Assembly: GCA_030248135.1 (NCBI GenBank)
Contig: JASANC010002764.1
Coordinates: 79,221-143,220, forward strand
Source of the DNA: Theristus sp. LFF4_11
Lineage: Eukaryota; Nematoda; Chromadorea; Monhysterida; Xyalidae
DNA length: 64,000 nucleotides
Direction of reading: 5' to 3'
Within the stretch, counting starts at the first letter, position 1. The number at the start of each line of letters is the position of its first letter. Position numbers and translations under genes: made by a program. Of this stretch, positions 1-16,100 are shown piece by piece. The notes beneath the pieces are model-generated. The model had not been told where the DNA came from. It saw only the letters and a program-made list of their open reading frames with translations, and ran no database searches.

Positions 1-92
1 CGCAGAAATTTTGTGTATGACCACGCGTATTTTCTCAATTGTAGCAAAACAAACCGATTGCACAAAAGACAGAAAATGCCAAAATCACGGAC

Positions 93-2683
93 TCTGTGCA
101 CGAGGTAAGTGCTGGTTGCTCGTTGTCGTGCCCATCGGTCGAGTTCAGTATCAAAGTGAACAAAGTAGCTGACATCAGCGATGTGAACACCAACCTGATC
201 AAAAATGAATCCATCATTTATCCTGCTTCTCCATTCCTTTTAACAAAATAGTGCAGTTACTAATTACCAAAAAAACTTCATAGTTGCTCTAGAGCTGTGG
301 GATTTGGGCGGGGGGAGAGATATACAATGTAGATAGCTGGAACAACTTTTCCAGATAGATAGAACAACTGCAAGATTTAAAAGTGGGCGCGGTGGGTTAT
401 GTGACTTTGGGGGGGGCGTAAAAAATTTGAATTTAAAAAGATAGATAGCTAAAACGCTGGATAAAAAGCGATAAAAAAGCTATATAAGCTTCAAATACGC
501 TAAAGTTAAGTATAAAGACTATAAACGCGTGTTTTCTTCTAAAATTAACAAGTTTCAAAAATTTCGAGCTGAGCCGAAAAACCTCTCAGATAGAGATAGA
601 TTCAAATGTTTTTAGGCACCCCCATCCGGAACAACCGTGACCCACCTCGAATGTGTCAGCGTCGATTTCACGCACGTGCAACGCATCATCCAAGTCTCTG
701 GCGGTCTTTGGGTCGATGGTGAACAGCAATTGGTCGCGGAAATCACGACGATATGCGAGCTCTGTCTGGAGACACAAAGTAAACAATCAGACAAAAGGAA
801 CAGTACAGAAAACACATAGAACGCTTTGCTCTTTGGGAGTGACGAACCTCTGGAATGGGCCAGTTGCCGGTGTCGTCGCAGGCAGGCAGATGCGCCGTGC
901 ACTCCGGCGTGAAGTCGCGCGTGTCCACGCTGTACTGCATCAGAACACCTTCGATCTCGGGCTCAATCTCACCTGCGTTGCCGAGGCGCTTCACGAGCTG
1001 CCTGCAGTGTTGACGTGAGCAGTTGCAAATGCACAAGTTCACCAAGCATCAGCCACCAAGCAACGTGCTCAGTTTAATTGTCGCGCAGACTGACGCATGT
1101 TCGGATGCTGTTAGAATGGGAACACTGAATGGAATTGGCGGCCTCTGGCGCCACGACAACAGACCCGCGTGCAAATCGCGACGACGTCGGCCACTCGCGC
1201 AGTATGCGCACCGCAAAGAGCATGCTGGCGAAGTCCTGCGGTCGTGCTGCGAACTCCGGGGGCGTGTCAGTGAGAGGCACGAGCACACGGGGCACACGCG
1301 AGTCATTCGGCGAGAACAGCGCAAACGTCGCACTCGGCACGTTGCTGGCGACGAAGCGCTTCAGCACGCCGACGGCCACGCGCGAGTGACGCGCCTCCGC
1401 GATGTGCACCACCTGGAAAGTTATGAAAACGGCAAGAATGAGATAGCAATGCATTGGATTCTGTGTGATTTGAATTTGTCATCAATGAATCACGCACTCG
1501 CTCTATTTTTTGAAACTCACTTGAGCTGTCCTGCACACGTTTGTTTCGTCCACCACGGCCGACTGCGCGACTGCGTCCGACAGCGTTTGTAATTGCTTGT
1601 TGCCCGGCACTCTCAACTGAAACGAGCTTGTGGAACGAATGGTTTTATGACCCGGAAATATTATTGGATACCCACAATATTTACAACCCACAAAGAACTA
1701 TTTGAAAACCAAACAATCCGCCTTCAGCCGACCATCCATTGCGACTTCGGCTTCACCCTGATGACCACGAGATCATCGTGCAATGCCCGATTGCGGTCCC
1801 GTGTGCCGCACACAAAGTAGTCATCGCCGCCATGCACGTCTTCAACAAAGGCCTCTTCGTAGTTGCGTTGATTCACACGAATAGTGCCCTAGAAAAGAAC
1901 AACAGCTCACTTCCGAAACTGCTGTTGAAGTTATTCAATTGAGTTCATCAATTGTCACAGACCGAAATCAGTGATCCATCAGCAAGGCCTTGCTGGACGT
2001 CAGCGACTGATAAATACTCGTCAAAGTGTTGTTGTTGTTGTTGGCGAGATTCACTGTGAGTGCATTTGTTGCCGCCACCGCCACCTGTGTCGTCAACGTT
2101 TTTATTATTGCGACAAAACCATAAATGCATGTTATTGAATTTAATGAACTGCTAATTCTATATTTTATTTTAAAAAAAACAAAAAACAAAAAACAACGAA
2201 GAGACATCAATGAAACTGCTGACCACCGGCAACACGCCGCACGTTCGCAGCACTCGAACACGGGCCAACATCAGCGAGTGTTTGCTGGTGCTCGTGCACC
2301 GCACGCTGCAGTTGTGCCTCGAGCTCCAGCACGCGCACGTTATCGGTTGCATCTGATTGGGTTCGATGATTGTCATGATTGGCAGCCATGAATCTTGCAC
2401 CGATCGATGTCGTCGTCGTGTTTGACGCTCTTGTATTCCGCTTGCTACCGGTTTTCTTTGCAGTTTTTTGCTCTGATTCTGATTGTTCGTTTGTAGTTGT
2501 TTCCATTGTTGCTGCTGGTCCATGAGTATCATTATGACGTTGACTGCTTGACTCTGTGATTCGTTCACCAATGGTTGATGTCTTTATGCCTTCGTTCAAT
2601 AATCGAATTTCGTTGCGCCTTTGCTGTGCGAGCAAGGCCACGGCCAAAGGCGAAGGTCGATTGTTGTCTGGTTGATGCATCAC
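93..2683 (-). CDS. DIS3L2: DIS3-like exonuclease 2 (partial, 3' end beyond left edge)
   Basis: A 3'-5' exoribonuclease of the RNase II/RNB family that degrades uridylated RNAs in the cytoplasm, including pre-let-7. Phase-consistent exons: 2683-2227, 2084-1963, 1888-1733, 1616-1521, 1412-1165, 1001-848, 765-646, 194-93 (485 codons here; the human protein is about 885 residues). Visible in order: a variable N-terminus; the pre-CSD motif [17 protein letters not shown]1 with [17 protein letters not shown]2 with [15 protein letters not shown] and [28 protein letters not shown]; then the RNB start [15 protein letters not shown] with the catalytic aspartate cluster, and [12 protein letters not shown]. 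The block order and the direct CSD start without a PIN domain point to DIS3L2 rather than DIS3 or DIS3L1. The first exon has no recognisable homology and its junction (2227/2084, donor GTGGTC) is the weakest; Met at 2680 is an alternative start. The rest of the RNB domain and the S1 domain lie outside the window. Confidence 0.93.
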
Positions 2684-2779
2684 TTCATCTTACTTTTCAG
2701 ATGAAACAAGAAAAGGATAGATATGTTATGGCAATTAACAACATGCGAGAGTTCCCGTTCCCCAGCTATCGTATAGCTA

Positions 2780-3870
2780 CAGCTTTAAAGCTTTAAAGGT
2801 ATAAGATAGCTTTAAAAAAATTCGAAAATTTTCTTCTAATATGCTCCGACCGAAAACCTCAATTTTGGCGCAATTTTTCAAAAGTTCAACAAAAATTTTT
2901 TCTTTGATTTTACCACGTAAAACCGTCAGCAGTCGATTTTGGACCGTTTTACCGACTGATTTCAGGCTTCGACAACATCTGCGATAGCGTCCCAAAGCTT
3001 GGCTTACCACCATTCCCGATGCAGCCTCTTGTGTTTTGACTTGACTAGGGTTGTTAAAAAAAAACAAAAATCGTCATTTTTGTTTTTTAAATTTTTTTTT
3101 GAATTTCAAAAATCAAAGTTGTGCTAAATCAATCAGGGAGTCCGAAGAACCACATATGATATGCAAGCGCCTCCCGAATGACTCCCGTATGGCGGAACTT
3201 TGCAGATTTTGTTTTGATGACCTCACTTACCCCTTTTCCAAACCGTCACCATGCCTCTTCTTGTGTTTTAGTTTTGACCTCCAAAACGTCACCAATTGTC
3301 CCCTGTCCCCAGCTAAGCTAATGCTAAAGTGAAGACAAACATACCGCCTTGAAATTCGATCAATTCTTCTGATGATGTCGCGACGACACGACACGAAGCA
3401 ACAACCAGACAACGTAGCGCTTGCAAACGGAGCAGCGAGCACAATCGGACGTTCTGCGAGGCGAATCGTCACCTTATCTGCATCGGAAATGGTAGGCCAA
3501 GCTTTGGGACGCTCAAAAATTTCATCGCAGATGTTGTCGAAGCCGATCAGTCGGTAAAACGGTCCAAAATCGAAATCGACTGCTGACGGTTTTACGAGGT
3601 AATATCAAAGAAAATTTTTGTTGAACTTTCGAAAAATTTTGCCAAATAACCAAAACGTCACTAATTGTCCCCCCCCAGTTGAAGAAAGGAACCATGCAAC
3701 AGCTGGACAGCTCAAGCGAAAACAAACATACAGGCTTGAAATTCGATCAATTCTGATGGTACAACGTAGCGCTTGCAAACGGAGCAGCTCTCGGACGCTC
3801 AGAATTCAGATTGCGAGGCGAATCGTCACCTTACTATGGAGTGGCCGAGTAAACATTTTTTTAATATTTG
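2780..3870. repeat. Rearranged fragments of a TAGGGTTGTTAAA-ended (hAT-like) element
   Basis: One fragment lies in one orientation (about 2800-3040). At 3046 a TAGGGTTGTTAAA end starts a second fragment in the other orientation, reaching about 3650. A third piece repeating part of the same interior runs about 3650-3840. The same text appears at 40929-41507 and, as the best complete copy, at 48604-49317. Shared interior landmarks include a stretch on bending towards TTTTACCGACTGATTT and its complement. No protein is encoded. It lies just upstream of the DIS3L2 start. Confidence 0.75.
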
Positions 3871-3879
3871 AAGCACGCC

Positions 3880-4228
3880 CCCCACCGATTCCGGAAACCC
3901 GAAGGTACCAAACTCCGGTTGGATTGGGGAACGGACGGCTCACCATCCCGTGGAACCAATACCCTCGCCACGTGAGGGGGACGGGACAGCCTCTAAGCCC
4001 CGCTCTGTCCTGGGGGCACCAGTGATCTTGGCCCGATTTCGGTTTCGGTGGCCTGCGGTCGCTATATCCCCGCAGGGCAGCGAATCCGAAAGCTTCAGTT
4101 GAAAACGAGTGTAGTTATTAGAGTAGAGAGCTACATTGGCGGCAGTTTGTCATCCTCCGTGGGGGATCGAACCCGTCACCTTCTGAGTTGAAGGCGAACG
4201 TGCTAACCACCGAGCCACGGAGGCGACG
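3880..4228 (-). repeat. tRNA-derived SINE
   Basis: On the minus strand the unit starts near 4225 with a tRNA-like head. It has an A-box-like TGGCTCGGTGG and a consensus B box GGTTCGATCCC at the right spacing, and acceptor-like arms CCTCCG and CGGAGG. The anticodon arm does not fold into a standard seven-base loop, so it is not called a functional tRNA. A roughly 270-bp unrelated GC-rich body follows down to about 3880. Head plus body is the usual SINE layout. I saw no second full copy in the window. Confidence 0.6.
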
Positions 4229-4484
4229 ACATGGCAGCTTTTTTCAGGGTGCAACGAGCGCGCGAAATTTGAATGAAAGATAAAACCGTTCAGAAACTCA
4301 AACGTGTGTCAAGTATGACGTGTTGTTTTTAAAACTAATGGATTCTACGGGCTTTTCTGATTATTCTTTCTCCCTCGCGCACACATGATTAGGAATTATG
4401 TTGGCATTTTTGAAAAAGACAACTCCTAGTCTGCGTCTAATCCCGCCTTGATGTACTGCCTTATTTATTCAGCCATACTGTACC
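4229..4484. repeat. Short TIR element, family B copy 1 (MITE-like)
   Basis: A roughly 255-bp unit beginning with ATGGCAGCTTTTTTCAGGGT and ending with CAGCCATACTGTACC. The same interior recurs at 5527-5800 and, inverted, at 9455-9725. The outer part of the left terminal repeat is missing here. No coding capacity. Confidence 0.7.
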
Positions 4485-4899
4485 AGGGTTGTTAAACAAA
4501 AATTGAAAACAGATTGAGTTGAGGTTATCGGATACTCAGCTTTGTCTTCGACGCCATCGGCGGCATGCACAGTTCTATTGATTGGTTGAGTGCACATGCA
4601 CACAAGATGCACGCTCACGCACGAAATTGTGAACATTGTGAAACAATCGCCAACATGCCATGCGTTGCAAAATGCAAAATAAAACGTGGATCAAGACAAA
4701 TAGTAAACTGGCTTTAGTTTTTGAAAAAAAATCACGTGTGCGGACAAATAGTAATCAAAATTTGCACATAAGAGCTGGTTTTGTTTGTATAATCAACGCT
4801 ATATAAATAATGTAAAGTTCAGCAAAGGTCACGAACATTTTACGAAAAAGCAACCAGCACTACCATCAGCAAGGCGGCTATTTGTGTAGCCCCTTGTGT

Positions 4900-5500
4900 C
4901 CAGGCGCTTCTTTTTTAAAACACACGCGCACGGGCATCGGCATGCTCATGCTCATGATCATCATGATAATATCAAAGAAAATTTTTGTTGAACTTTCGAG
5001 AAATCGAGAAATTTTCAGAGCATGTAAGAGCATTTTCGATTTTTTTGAATCGGCATTTTGGTTTTACAGAGTGGTCCAAAAGTAGTGGGTACAACTTTGA
5101 ATCGATCTAACTCGCCAACGCTTGGACCGTTTGAGCTGATACTTTAGTCGCTTACTCAGGAAGCTCAAACATAAACCTCCACCAATTTTTAGTTTAAACG
5201 AAAGAACATTGCCCTTGTGCGGAAGCAAAGTTCGAAAAAAACGAATTTTTGCATGAAAAACAGCATTTTTTCTGTCTCACGTCGGATTATTCATCGATAA
5301 CGTCAAAAAAGGCAACACAACTATTTCTGGTTTCAATTCTCCGTTCACACAATTTTCATTTTCACTCCTCAATTGCCCTCAAAAGCCGAAAATTAAAGCT
5401 AATCCTTCTCGAAAAGTGAGTTGCACAGCTTCAATGCACAATCGGGCCCTATGGCCACTGACAACATCACTTTCTGGGACAATTCAGTGTCCACGTGCTG
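4900..5500. other. Repeat remnants between TIR elements
   Basis: No gene seen. About 4968-5010 holds another piece of the TAGGGTTGTTAAA-family interior. At about 5070 the text GAGTGGTCCAAAAGTAGTGG resembles the outer end of a Tc1/mariner-type element, but no matching second end or transposase was found. The rest is unassigned. Confidence 0.35.
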
Positions 5501-5526
5501 AAACGCGTTCGATAGTCCGTACCTTT

Positions 5527-5800
5527 GGTACGGTATGACCGATTAAACATGGCAGCTTTTTTCAGGGTGCAAGGAGCGCGCGAATTTTGAATGAAAGAAA
5601 AAAGACATTCAGAAAACAAATTGTGTGCCAAATTTGACGCGTTTTTTTAAACTTCTGGATTATCCGCGATATCCTGTTCATTCTTTCTCCCTTGTACACA
5701 TGATTGGGAATTCTGCTGGCATTTTTGAAAAAGGCAACTCCTAGTCTGCGACTAATCCCGCCTTGATTGGACTGCCTCATTTATTCGGCCATACTGTACC
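5527..5800. repeat. Short TIR element, family B copy 2 (MITE-like)
   Basis: A 274-bp unit with terminal inverted repeats: the left end reads GGTACGGTATGACCGATTAA and the right end, on the plus strand, CGGCCATACTGTACC. The interior matches 4229-4484 closely. It is non-coding. Confidence 0.75.
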
Positions 5801-6781
5801 GCCCATAGCGTAGTGATATAATAATTGTTTGTTTCACTTACTTTTGAATAATTTTGTCCTTATGTTACTCACAATGTGTTTTTGCTTGTGGTGCTGCGTG
5901 TTACAATAAACTTGAAGTTGAAAACTTAAACTTGCGTGCGTGTCTTAGTTCTTTTCAACCTTTCAATTCAAGCATTTGTTTGATTTGGTTTGATAATTGG
6001 TCCATTGTAAGTGAAGACAAAATTATCTATCAAACTTATTTCACCTTTGCAAACGCTTCTGATTTGTGAATCACGCATGATTCCCGCACCGTCCAAACGA
6101 ATGGACACGTGATGCCCAGACCACAAAAACTCTTTCAGCAACAAAAGTAAAAAAATTTAAAACTGGCAAACTATGCTGTAAACAACAATGTGGCTAGATA
6201 GCACCATTGTTCAAAAAATGGTGTCAATAAATACATATTCAATAAAATTTTGTGAACTGTTTATGTTCCATTAACTTTTTCAAAAGTTACGTTCCGTTCT
6301 CAAAACTACAATGATACGTGCACATTAGTACAAAAATGCAATACTGTCTGACTCCACAACTTTTCCGTTTTTTTGCATTTTATGCTGCATTCATCATCGT
6401 TTTTTTCATTAGCTCTTTGGCAAGTTCCCTTGTTTCTTGAAGCTCCTGTAAAGAAGTGAGTTTGAACTAAAAATTCTCAACCACAAGTACAATGTATACA
6501 ATGTAGTAAAAAATGGCGGGAATTGACGGTTTTCAACAATCTCCAATTGAGTTGGCAAACATCACTCCGAGTCCAGCAGCCACACCACAAGTAAATACCA
6601 TTGACAAATTTTCAGCAATTGCAGCTGTCAAAAACAATCTGCAACTTTTAATTTTCACAATACTTTGTTTTCCTAAAATCAGATAAGCAACAAAGCAAAG
6701 TGAACAGTTACATTTCGTTTGACTTTTTTCCAGGAGACTCAATCTCAATGCCGTTTGTGCACTGGTAAGCTTGGTGATTCC

Positions 6782-7456
6782 ATGGCGGGCCATCGTTGCG
6801 CTCTGTTACAGAGTCACACATCGAATGGCCCGCAGTCTGACCCTGCCCGTGAGCGTGAACACGTTGCTCGTGAGCATGAACGCAACCAACCGCTGGTGCG
6901 GCCAATGACCATCACCATTCCGTGTACGATTCCGCAAGACAGCAGCGAAATCTCACTGTTGTCACCGTTGTCACTTGCAAGTATGCCACAATTGCATCCT
7001 TTCAGGGAGTTCATGTCTATAACATATACCGGTATAGCAACAATTGTTCACTGACGGGCTGCATCTGCATGCTACGCCGGACCATGCAGTCGTGCCAATT
7101 GCAGACACAGCAAAATCATTGAGAAACCATTGCTGTTAAACTTCCCTCCCGCTAAAGTTGCTGCCAAAACAAACTCAAGTGCTATAATAACACGATAACT
7201 TATTTTATTAGCAACTTCTTGTACATTGTACATATGTTGTAGTTCACTTTGCTCTGCAGCTGTGCTGACGAATGCCGACTGTTTGGGGTCGCCTCTGTCA
7301 TTGACGTTGCCACCAGCAAAACGGCCAGCGCCCAAGAACCGTCCAGTGGCGGCATTCTTTGAGTTTCTGATCTTTTTCGTGGTCACCGTCTCGTTGGCTA
7401 CCAGCTTGTTCTTTGTCGTCCGCGAACTATTCCGATCACATTACATGTACGACTAA
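6782..7456 (+). CDS. Small single-pass membrane protein, unidentified
   Basis: Two exons, 6782-6980 and 7260-7456, joined in phase 1 (donor GTATGC, acceptor CTCTGCAG), give about 131 residues. I do not recognise the family. The N-terminal half is hydrophilic and rich in Arg, Glu and His (SDPAREREHVAREHERN), then a Ser/Leu-rich stretch. The C-terminal half has a basic segment AKRPAPKNRPVA followed by one strong hydrophobic helix (FFEFLIFFVVTVSLATSLFF) and a short tail ending HYMYD. This suggests a tail-anchored or type II topology. The frame stays open upstream of the chosen Met to an acceptor-like CCAG near 6733 and carries CRLC and HRC, so an upstream exon is possible. The stop TAA at 7456 is clear. 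Confidence 0.5.
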
Positions 7457-8216
7457 ACAACGTTCTGGTTCAAGGCTCTAGACGGTCTAGACAACAGAAG
7501 TCAGCAGTTTTTAAAAATATCATGCTTGTACAATGTACGCAAGGGCATTTTGCGCACATTCGACATTATTCGTCTGTTGTTTTTACTGATGTTCTAATAA
7601 AAAATGCGTGTCCATCAATCATAAAAGAAGTCACCGATAAAAAAGTGCGACTGAACTTCAAACCGAGTTTTGTTTTTAAAGTTGTTTACAGTTATTTGGT
7701 TCCTGAGACCACCCAACACGGCTAACGGACCGCAACAAAGCACAGTTCACAGACCTGTGAATGCCCGGCCCACATTTACCACCATGGACGGTCGTGTTTC
7801 ACAACACGCCTATTTGTCGGCAGCTTTTTGCACCACTGGAAAATCCGTGATGATTCAAATCAGATAGCATGCGAGAACACACGCAAAATGGGACGGACCA
7901 GTGAAGCATGCATCTGTGGTTGCACTTTCGAATAGACATTCACCGCGCAACGAACGCCTGTTGTTTCCAATGAATGTGCTTGTTGTGTCCTGGCGTTTGC
8001 AAAGGCCGTGTCCGTGGTATTTCAACTGCTCGCTCACTTCTGATAAAAAGCTGTTTTGCTGCCATTTTTTTCAATTTCAATTCAACTTTTCAAGTTTGCT
8101 CACAATGCGTTTGAATTTTTCTTCATGTTCTCTTACGTCATCAGATGAGGTTCGAACTTTGTAGTATTTTTTCACTGACTCAGAGGTGTGCTTTTTACGA
8201 TGCTATATTAGTCAGC
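7457..8216. other. Intergenic, no gene seen
   Basis: AT-rich sequence between two same-strand genes. Open frames are short and lack splice support or recognisable homology. It should contain the 3' end of the small membrane gene and the promoter of the next gene, but no motif stands out. Confidence 0.4.
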
Positions 8217-11656
<3,440 letters not shown>

Positions 11657-13185
11657 TTACAGTGATTGATCGAAATTTAGGTTGGAAACGGTCGCATTTC
11701 AATTTCGTTCGGTTCACTCTATTTTATTTTGTTTAGTGAATACAGTTCTAAAATCGAATGTTATAATAATTGGGAACTGAACTGAAAACTAGTCCATTAA
11801 AAGATCTGTTTTTTAGAACGGTGGAACAGTTTTGAGTGCACTAAAAATACAAGATTTACAGCACGTCTTTTTCTGGCGTTTGACATCCATTTCATCTTGT
11901 TTCGTATTACATGGTGTGTACTGCTGCGCAACGCTTCAGTATTTCAGAAAACTTTGCAAAGACCACCAGAGTAGTGTAAACAACCAAACGTTCAAAAAAC
12001 TTTCTAATGACGTACATCACGTTGGCCGTTGCGTTTGAGCGCCTCGTGTTGTGACAGGTGACAAAAAGTGCAAGTGTACTTTTGATTCAATTCATCAAAT
12101 CTTCTGCAATTGAACTTCAACAGCATTGAGGAATTTGAAGAATGAATCGGGGAAGACCAATCACACTCACTTGTTCTGTTTGTGTTCTCGCAACTTTCCA
12201 CTGTGAATGCTGAAGCGGTTTTCAGACGAATCGACAAACGAAAACAACACAGACTACAGCAGATGCAGGAAAATGGTGCTGCAAAAGCGCCCCCCCCTCG
12301 GTTGATGAGCGATTGGCCCCGATGAACAAGAGAATCATAACAGGCGTCTAGTGGACACAGCCTAGTATGTTTGTGTTGTTGTTGTGGCTGAGAGTGACCA
12401 TTGGTCAGTGAGAGATGTGTGTGCAAGATAGGACACGTCTGATGCAGAATGTGTGTGCCTGTGGGTGCGTGCGTGTGTGTTCGTGTGCAACAACGCAGCA
12501 ACTGCCATGCAAACTGCGTGCACATAGTGCACTTTGCGTGTGTCTGCATGGCTTGCGGCTGTGTTTGTGCATCGCCAGTGTCCACCCAACGTTTCTTGGT
12601 GCTTTCGCCCGGCTGACCACTGTGCACACAGCCAATCTCGCTCACCCTTCTACGACCGAGCAACCAGCCAGCTCCTCTCTTGTCTTTCGTCTCGTTTGAA
12701 TTTTTAGACGATGCGAATAGTATTTGGATGTGTGCGGCCGTTGTTGTTGTGTTGTTGTCGTTATTGTTGTTATGTGTTGTTGTTGTTGTATTGCTGTTGT
12801 CGGTTGGTCAGTTCTCGTTCAGTTTATCTGGGACATTGGTCACTTTCACCATGGCACCTTTGAAGCGTGTCCAATTGTTTTGTTTGAACACCATCCAGAT
12901 TGAAATTTTTTGAAAGTTTTCTCTTGATTTTCTGTTTTCTCTCGCGAATTGTGGCATTTTCATGAGTTTTACGTTTTTTCGACGAAAACTTTTGTTGAGT
13001 GGCTCCATCTGCTGCAGTTTCCTGTTTTTTCTTTCAGTAATATCGTCGATTGTGGGTATTCGATCGGCGGTGTTGGTCGGCGAGCTTCGGGGAATTCCAC
13101 CAAAAACTGCCGATTGGAACTCAAAGGCGATTTTAATTTGTTTCTTCACTGACCCAACTGATATTGGTGAGAAAATCAACAAATA
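11657..13185. other. Intergenic, upstream of lin-28
   Basis: No gene seen. It contains a GT-rich stretch (about 12410-12490) and a TTG-rich stretch (about 12738-12805). Near 13036 a strong acceptor-like TTTTTTCTTTCAG lies 148 bp before the lin-28 start and may end a 5' UTR intron or be a spliced-leader acceptor. Confidence 0.4.
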
Positions 13186-16100
13186 ATGGCGGCCAACGCC
13201 GAAAATTCGGTCAAAAGCGAACAAGTGGAAGTAGCCAATGGAGGAGCGGACGACAAAAAAGGTTGCGATGTTTTACTAATTTTGTTTTTTTTTATCAACT
13301 TTTGCTTTTGAAATAACAGTCGAATGCCTGTTTTGGTTTATGGACCAGGACTACTTTGGTTCCGACACGATTTATGTCAGTCCCAATTTGTGGGCGTGGA
13401 CAAAACCTAACAAAAATAAATAAAAGTTATATTTGGGGAAATTGTAGGAAATTTTGGAGAAAATACTTTTGAAAGCTCAATTGACAATTCGTTCGTTCAG
13501 TCAAAACGCCTGATTTTTGTCACAGAGGGTCGACTTTACGTTCGCTAAACTCGGACGGTTTTCGCTCAATTTTTTGAGACCGTTCCAATCTTACTAAACA
13601 TGCACAACGTAACCAACTGTTTCTCCGCCATTGATACAGTGCTCCCAGCAAAGTGTCATGTGTTCGGAACCGAAGATGACAGACATTTTTACAGTGGGGG
13701 CTGTTTACCTATACCCATGAGGGGTGCCAATTTTTTTGGGGTGTATGGGTTAGTGGGGCGTTAGTTAGCAGGGCGCCTGCTAGGGTGGTGCACTGGGTGC
13801 TAATCGCTTCTAGGAGAGGATGCCAGTCCCCATCCCCCACCCCCCACCACGAGGCGCAACTTCGTGCCAGGGGGTACACCCCACTCGATTCATCTTCAGT
13901 ACTGTGCGTGTTGAGTTGATTCAACGGCTTTCTTTTGTCCGGCACGATTTGTGCAACTGCAAATGCGTCGAATGGCCAATGGTGCTTTAGCAGTTGCAAA
14001 AATAGCGGAATTGGGGAGCGGAAATTGTAAATTCCGCTACCGATTCTGCTGTTTCTGTTTGTGTCATTACTACAGTAGTTGCCTGTGTGGGCGGTGAGCC
14101 TTGGCGACTGTGGTGAGAGCGAGCATGCCGATGCAAGTCACGTGTACTGCTCATTGGCCAGCGCCTTTGTTATCAGCGCTTGCTTACGTGTGTTGAACTC
14201 GTAAAGTGTGAAAGATGTGAAGTTGTACACACACACACATACACATAATACACCTCTGATAATCGCTGGGCAACTCCACAACTGAACTAAAATGTTATTA
14301 TTCGTCATCATTTCAATCAAATTACGGTACACACACTGAGAGAAGCAGCCGAGCACACACTGTACATGAACATGACATTGCTGCCAGCTATTCACAGTGA
14401 CGTTTGCACAGAAACAATTTGCAAGACTGTGGCATAGTCAAACGGCATAGTGACCTGCTGTACAAACGTAGTACAGAGCAAGCAGTTGAGCTTAGCGCTG
14501 CTGGCACAGAGCCAACAAACAAGTGTACGTGCATTGTGCGTGCCATGTCTTTGTGGCTGTGCAGCCAATCAGAATGCGGCAGCGTGCGTGCGCGCACACA
14601 GCACACACGTACATTCCGTTTTGCCCTATGCGCTCTTGACAACTTTACTCTGCTCTTGAAAATATGCCGCTGTGATGAAGCACACACTCAGCGCTCTCTT
14701 TACAGTTGTTTGCGTTTGCGTGTGGTCGTCAGCCTGATGATGAGATGATATCATATGTTTGCGCTCGCTTATTATGCGGTGGCTGGTTTGTGCGTTTGCA
14801 CAAGCACACAAATCTGTGGCAAACTTGTGAACTCAGTCATTTTGCAGTCGAAGACCAAACACTTTCGTGTGTACATGCAGCTGGCGTACCTCACTGCACT
14901 ACAGGTCTCATCCCATGATACTGGTGTACACCAAATCATTCTAGATTTGAAAATGTTCAATGTTTCAACTGTTTTTACACTGTTGCTCAACCTTTTTTAA
15001 CCTTTACGGCCTCATTCTAAAATTTGCTAACCTTATAGAAGAATGAATCAGACAAAAAATGCATCATTTTCAGGTGACAGATGTTTTGTCAGCCGTTGTC
15101 GTTTCAGCCATTTGGAAGGCTCTTCCCAGAAAAACATGTAGTTTTTCTTGCAGTTTGGTTGTAATGCAATGTAAAAACTACATATTTGCTTTTAAATACA
15201 CTTTTTATTCATGCAAGCGCTGTATGTTACCCTGTGCAACCCCTGTTTTTTTTGTATCAAAGTATTTTATTGACAAAACTCCCTTTTCAGTAGAACACTT
15301 GTTCATTCGAATGAAAGGTGTCATAGTGGTGAAAAGCGCATGGTCACTGAGATACGTGCAACTTTAAAAATTTAGCAGGAAGTTTATGTACACTGCTGTG
15401 TATTTTACATTTTTAAAGCATCCGCAGAATTTTTTCACCGTCTCATAATTAAAATTTGTCATGCTTTGATAAACACGGATGCTTTGATTTTACTGACACC
15501 GAAACTACCTCATTATTCGTTGTCGCGGCCTTAATCGAGAAAAAGATATAAATGCGGAAGACAGCCATAAAACGGAGCATTGCATCAATTCAAGACAATC
15601 AAAATGGTAATGCCAAAAGTTACATCGGGCATGCACACCTGCTTGTGTTATAAATAACTCAAAGCGAACAGCAACATAAGCGATTCCAAAAAGTTCTCCT
15701 GGTCAAAGTATTCCAAACGGTTTCATACCACGACAAAATTAGGACAGATAGCTGAAAAAAAATTTGTCATTTAAAGACTAGAAGATGCAAAAGTTTCAAA
15801 AAAACCGTTCTGCTTGCAGGTCCGAGTTCCTCGTCAGAGACGTGCACACTCTCAGCGAATGGCGAAGAGCGCCAGACAGACAGCACCGGCAGCGGAGGCG
15901 ACCTACGGCCCATTCCAGGGCCGTTGCGTGCCGGCAAGTGCAAATGGTTCAATGTGCTCAAAGGCATCGGCTTCATCACGCCGGACGACGGATCCGACGA
16001 TGTGTTCGTGCATCAGGTTTGCGTGGCAAAAAAACACTCAAAAAAAGCGTTGTTGCTCTCTGGTTTTTTATTGTAATTTGACCACGAAAAAGTGCTGATT

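Noticed and set aside
4150..4228. A tRNA gene on the minus strand
   Set aside because: A and B boxes are present but the anticodon arm does not give a normal loop and a long unrelated body is attached, so it is a SINE head.
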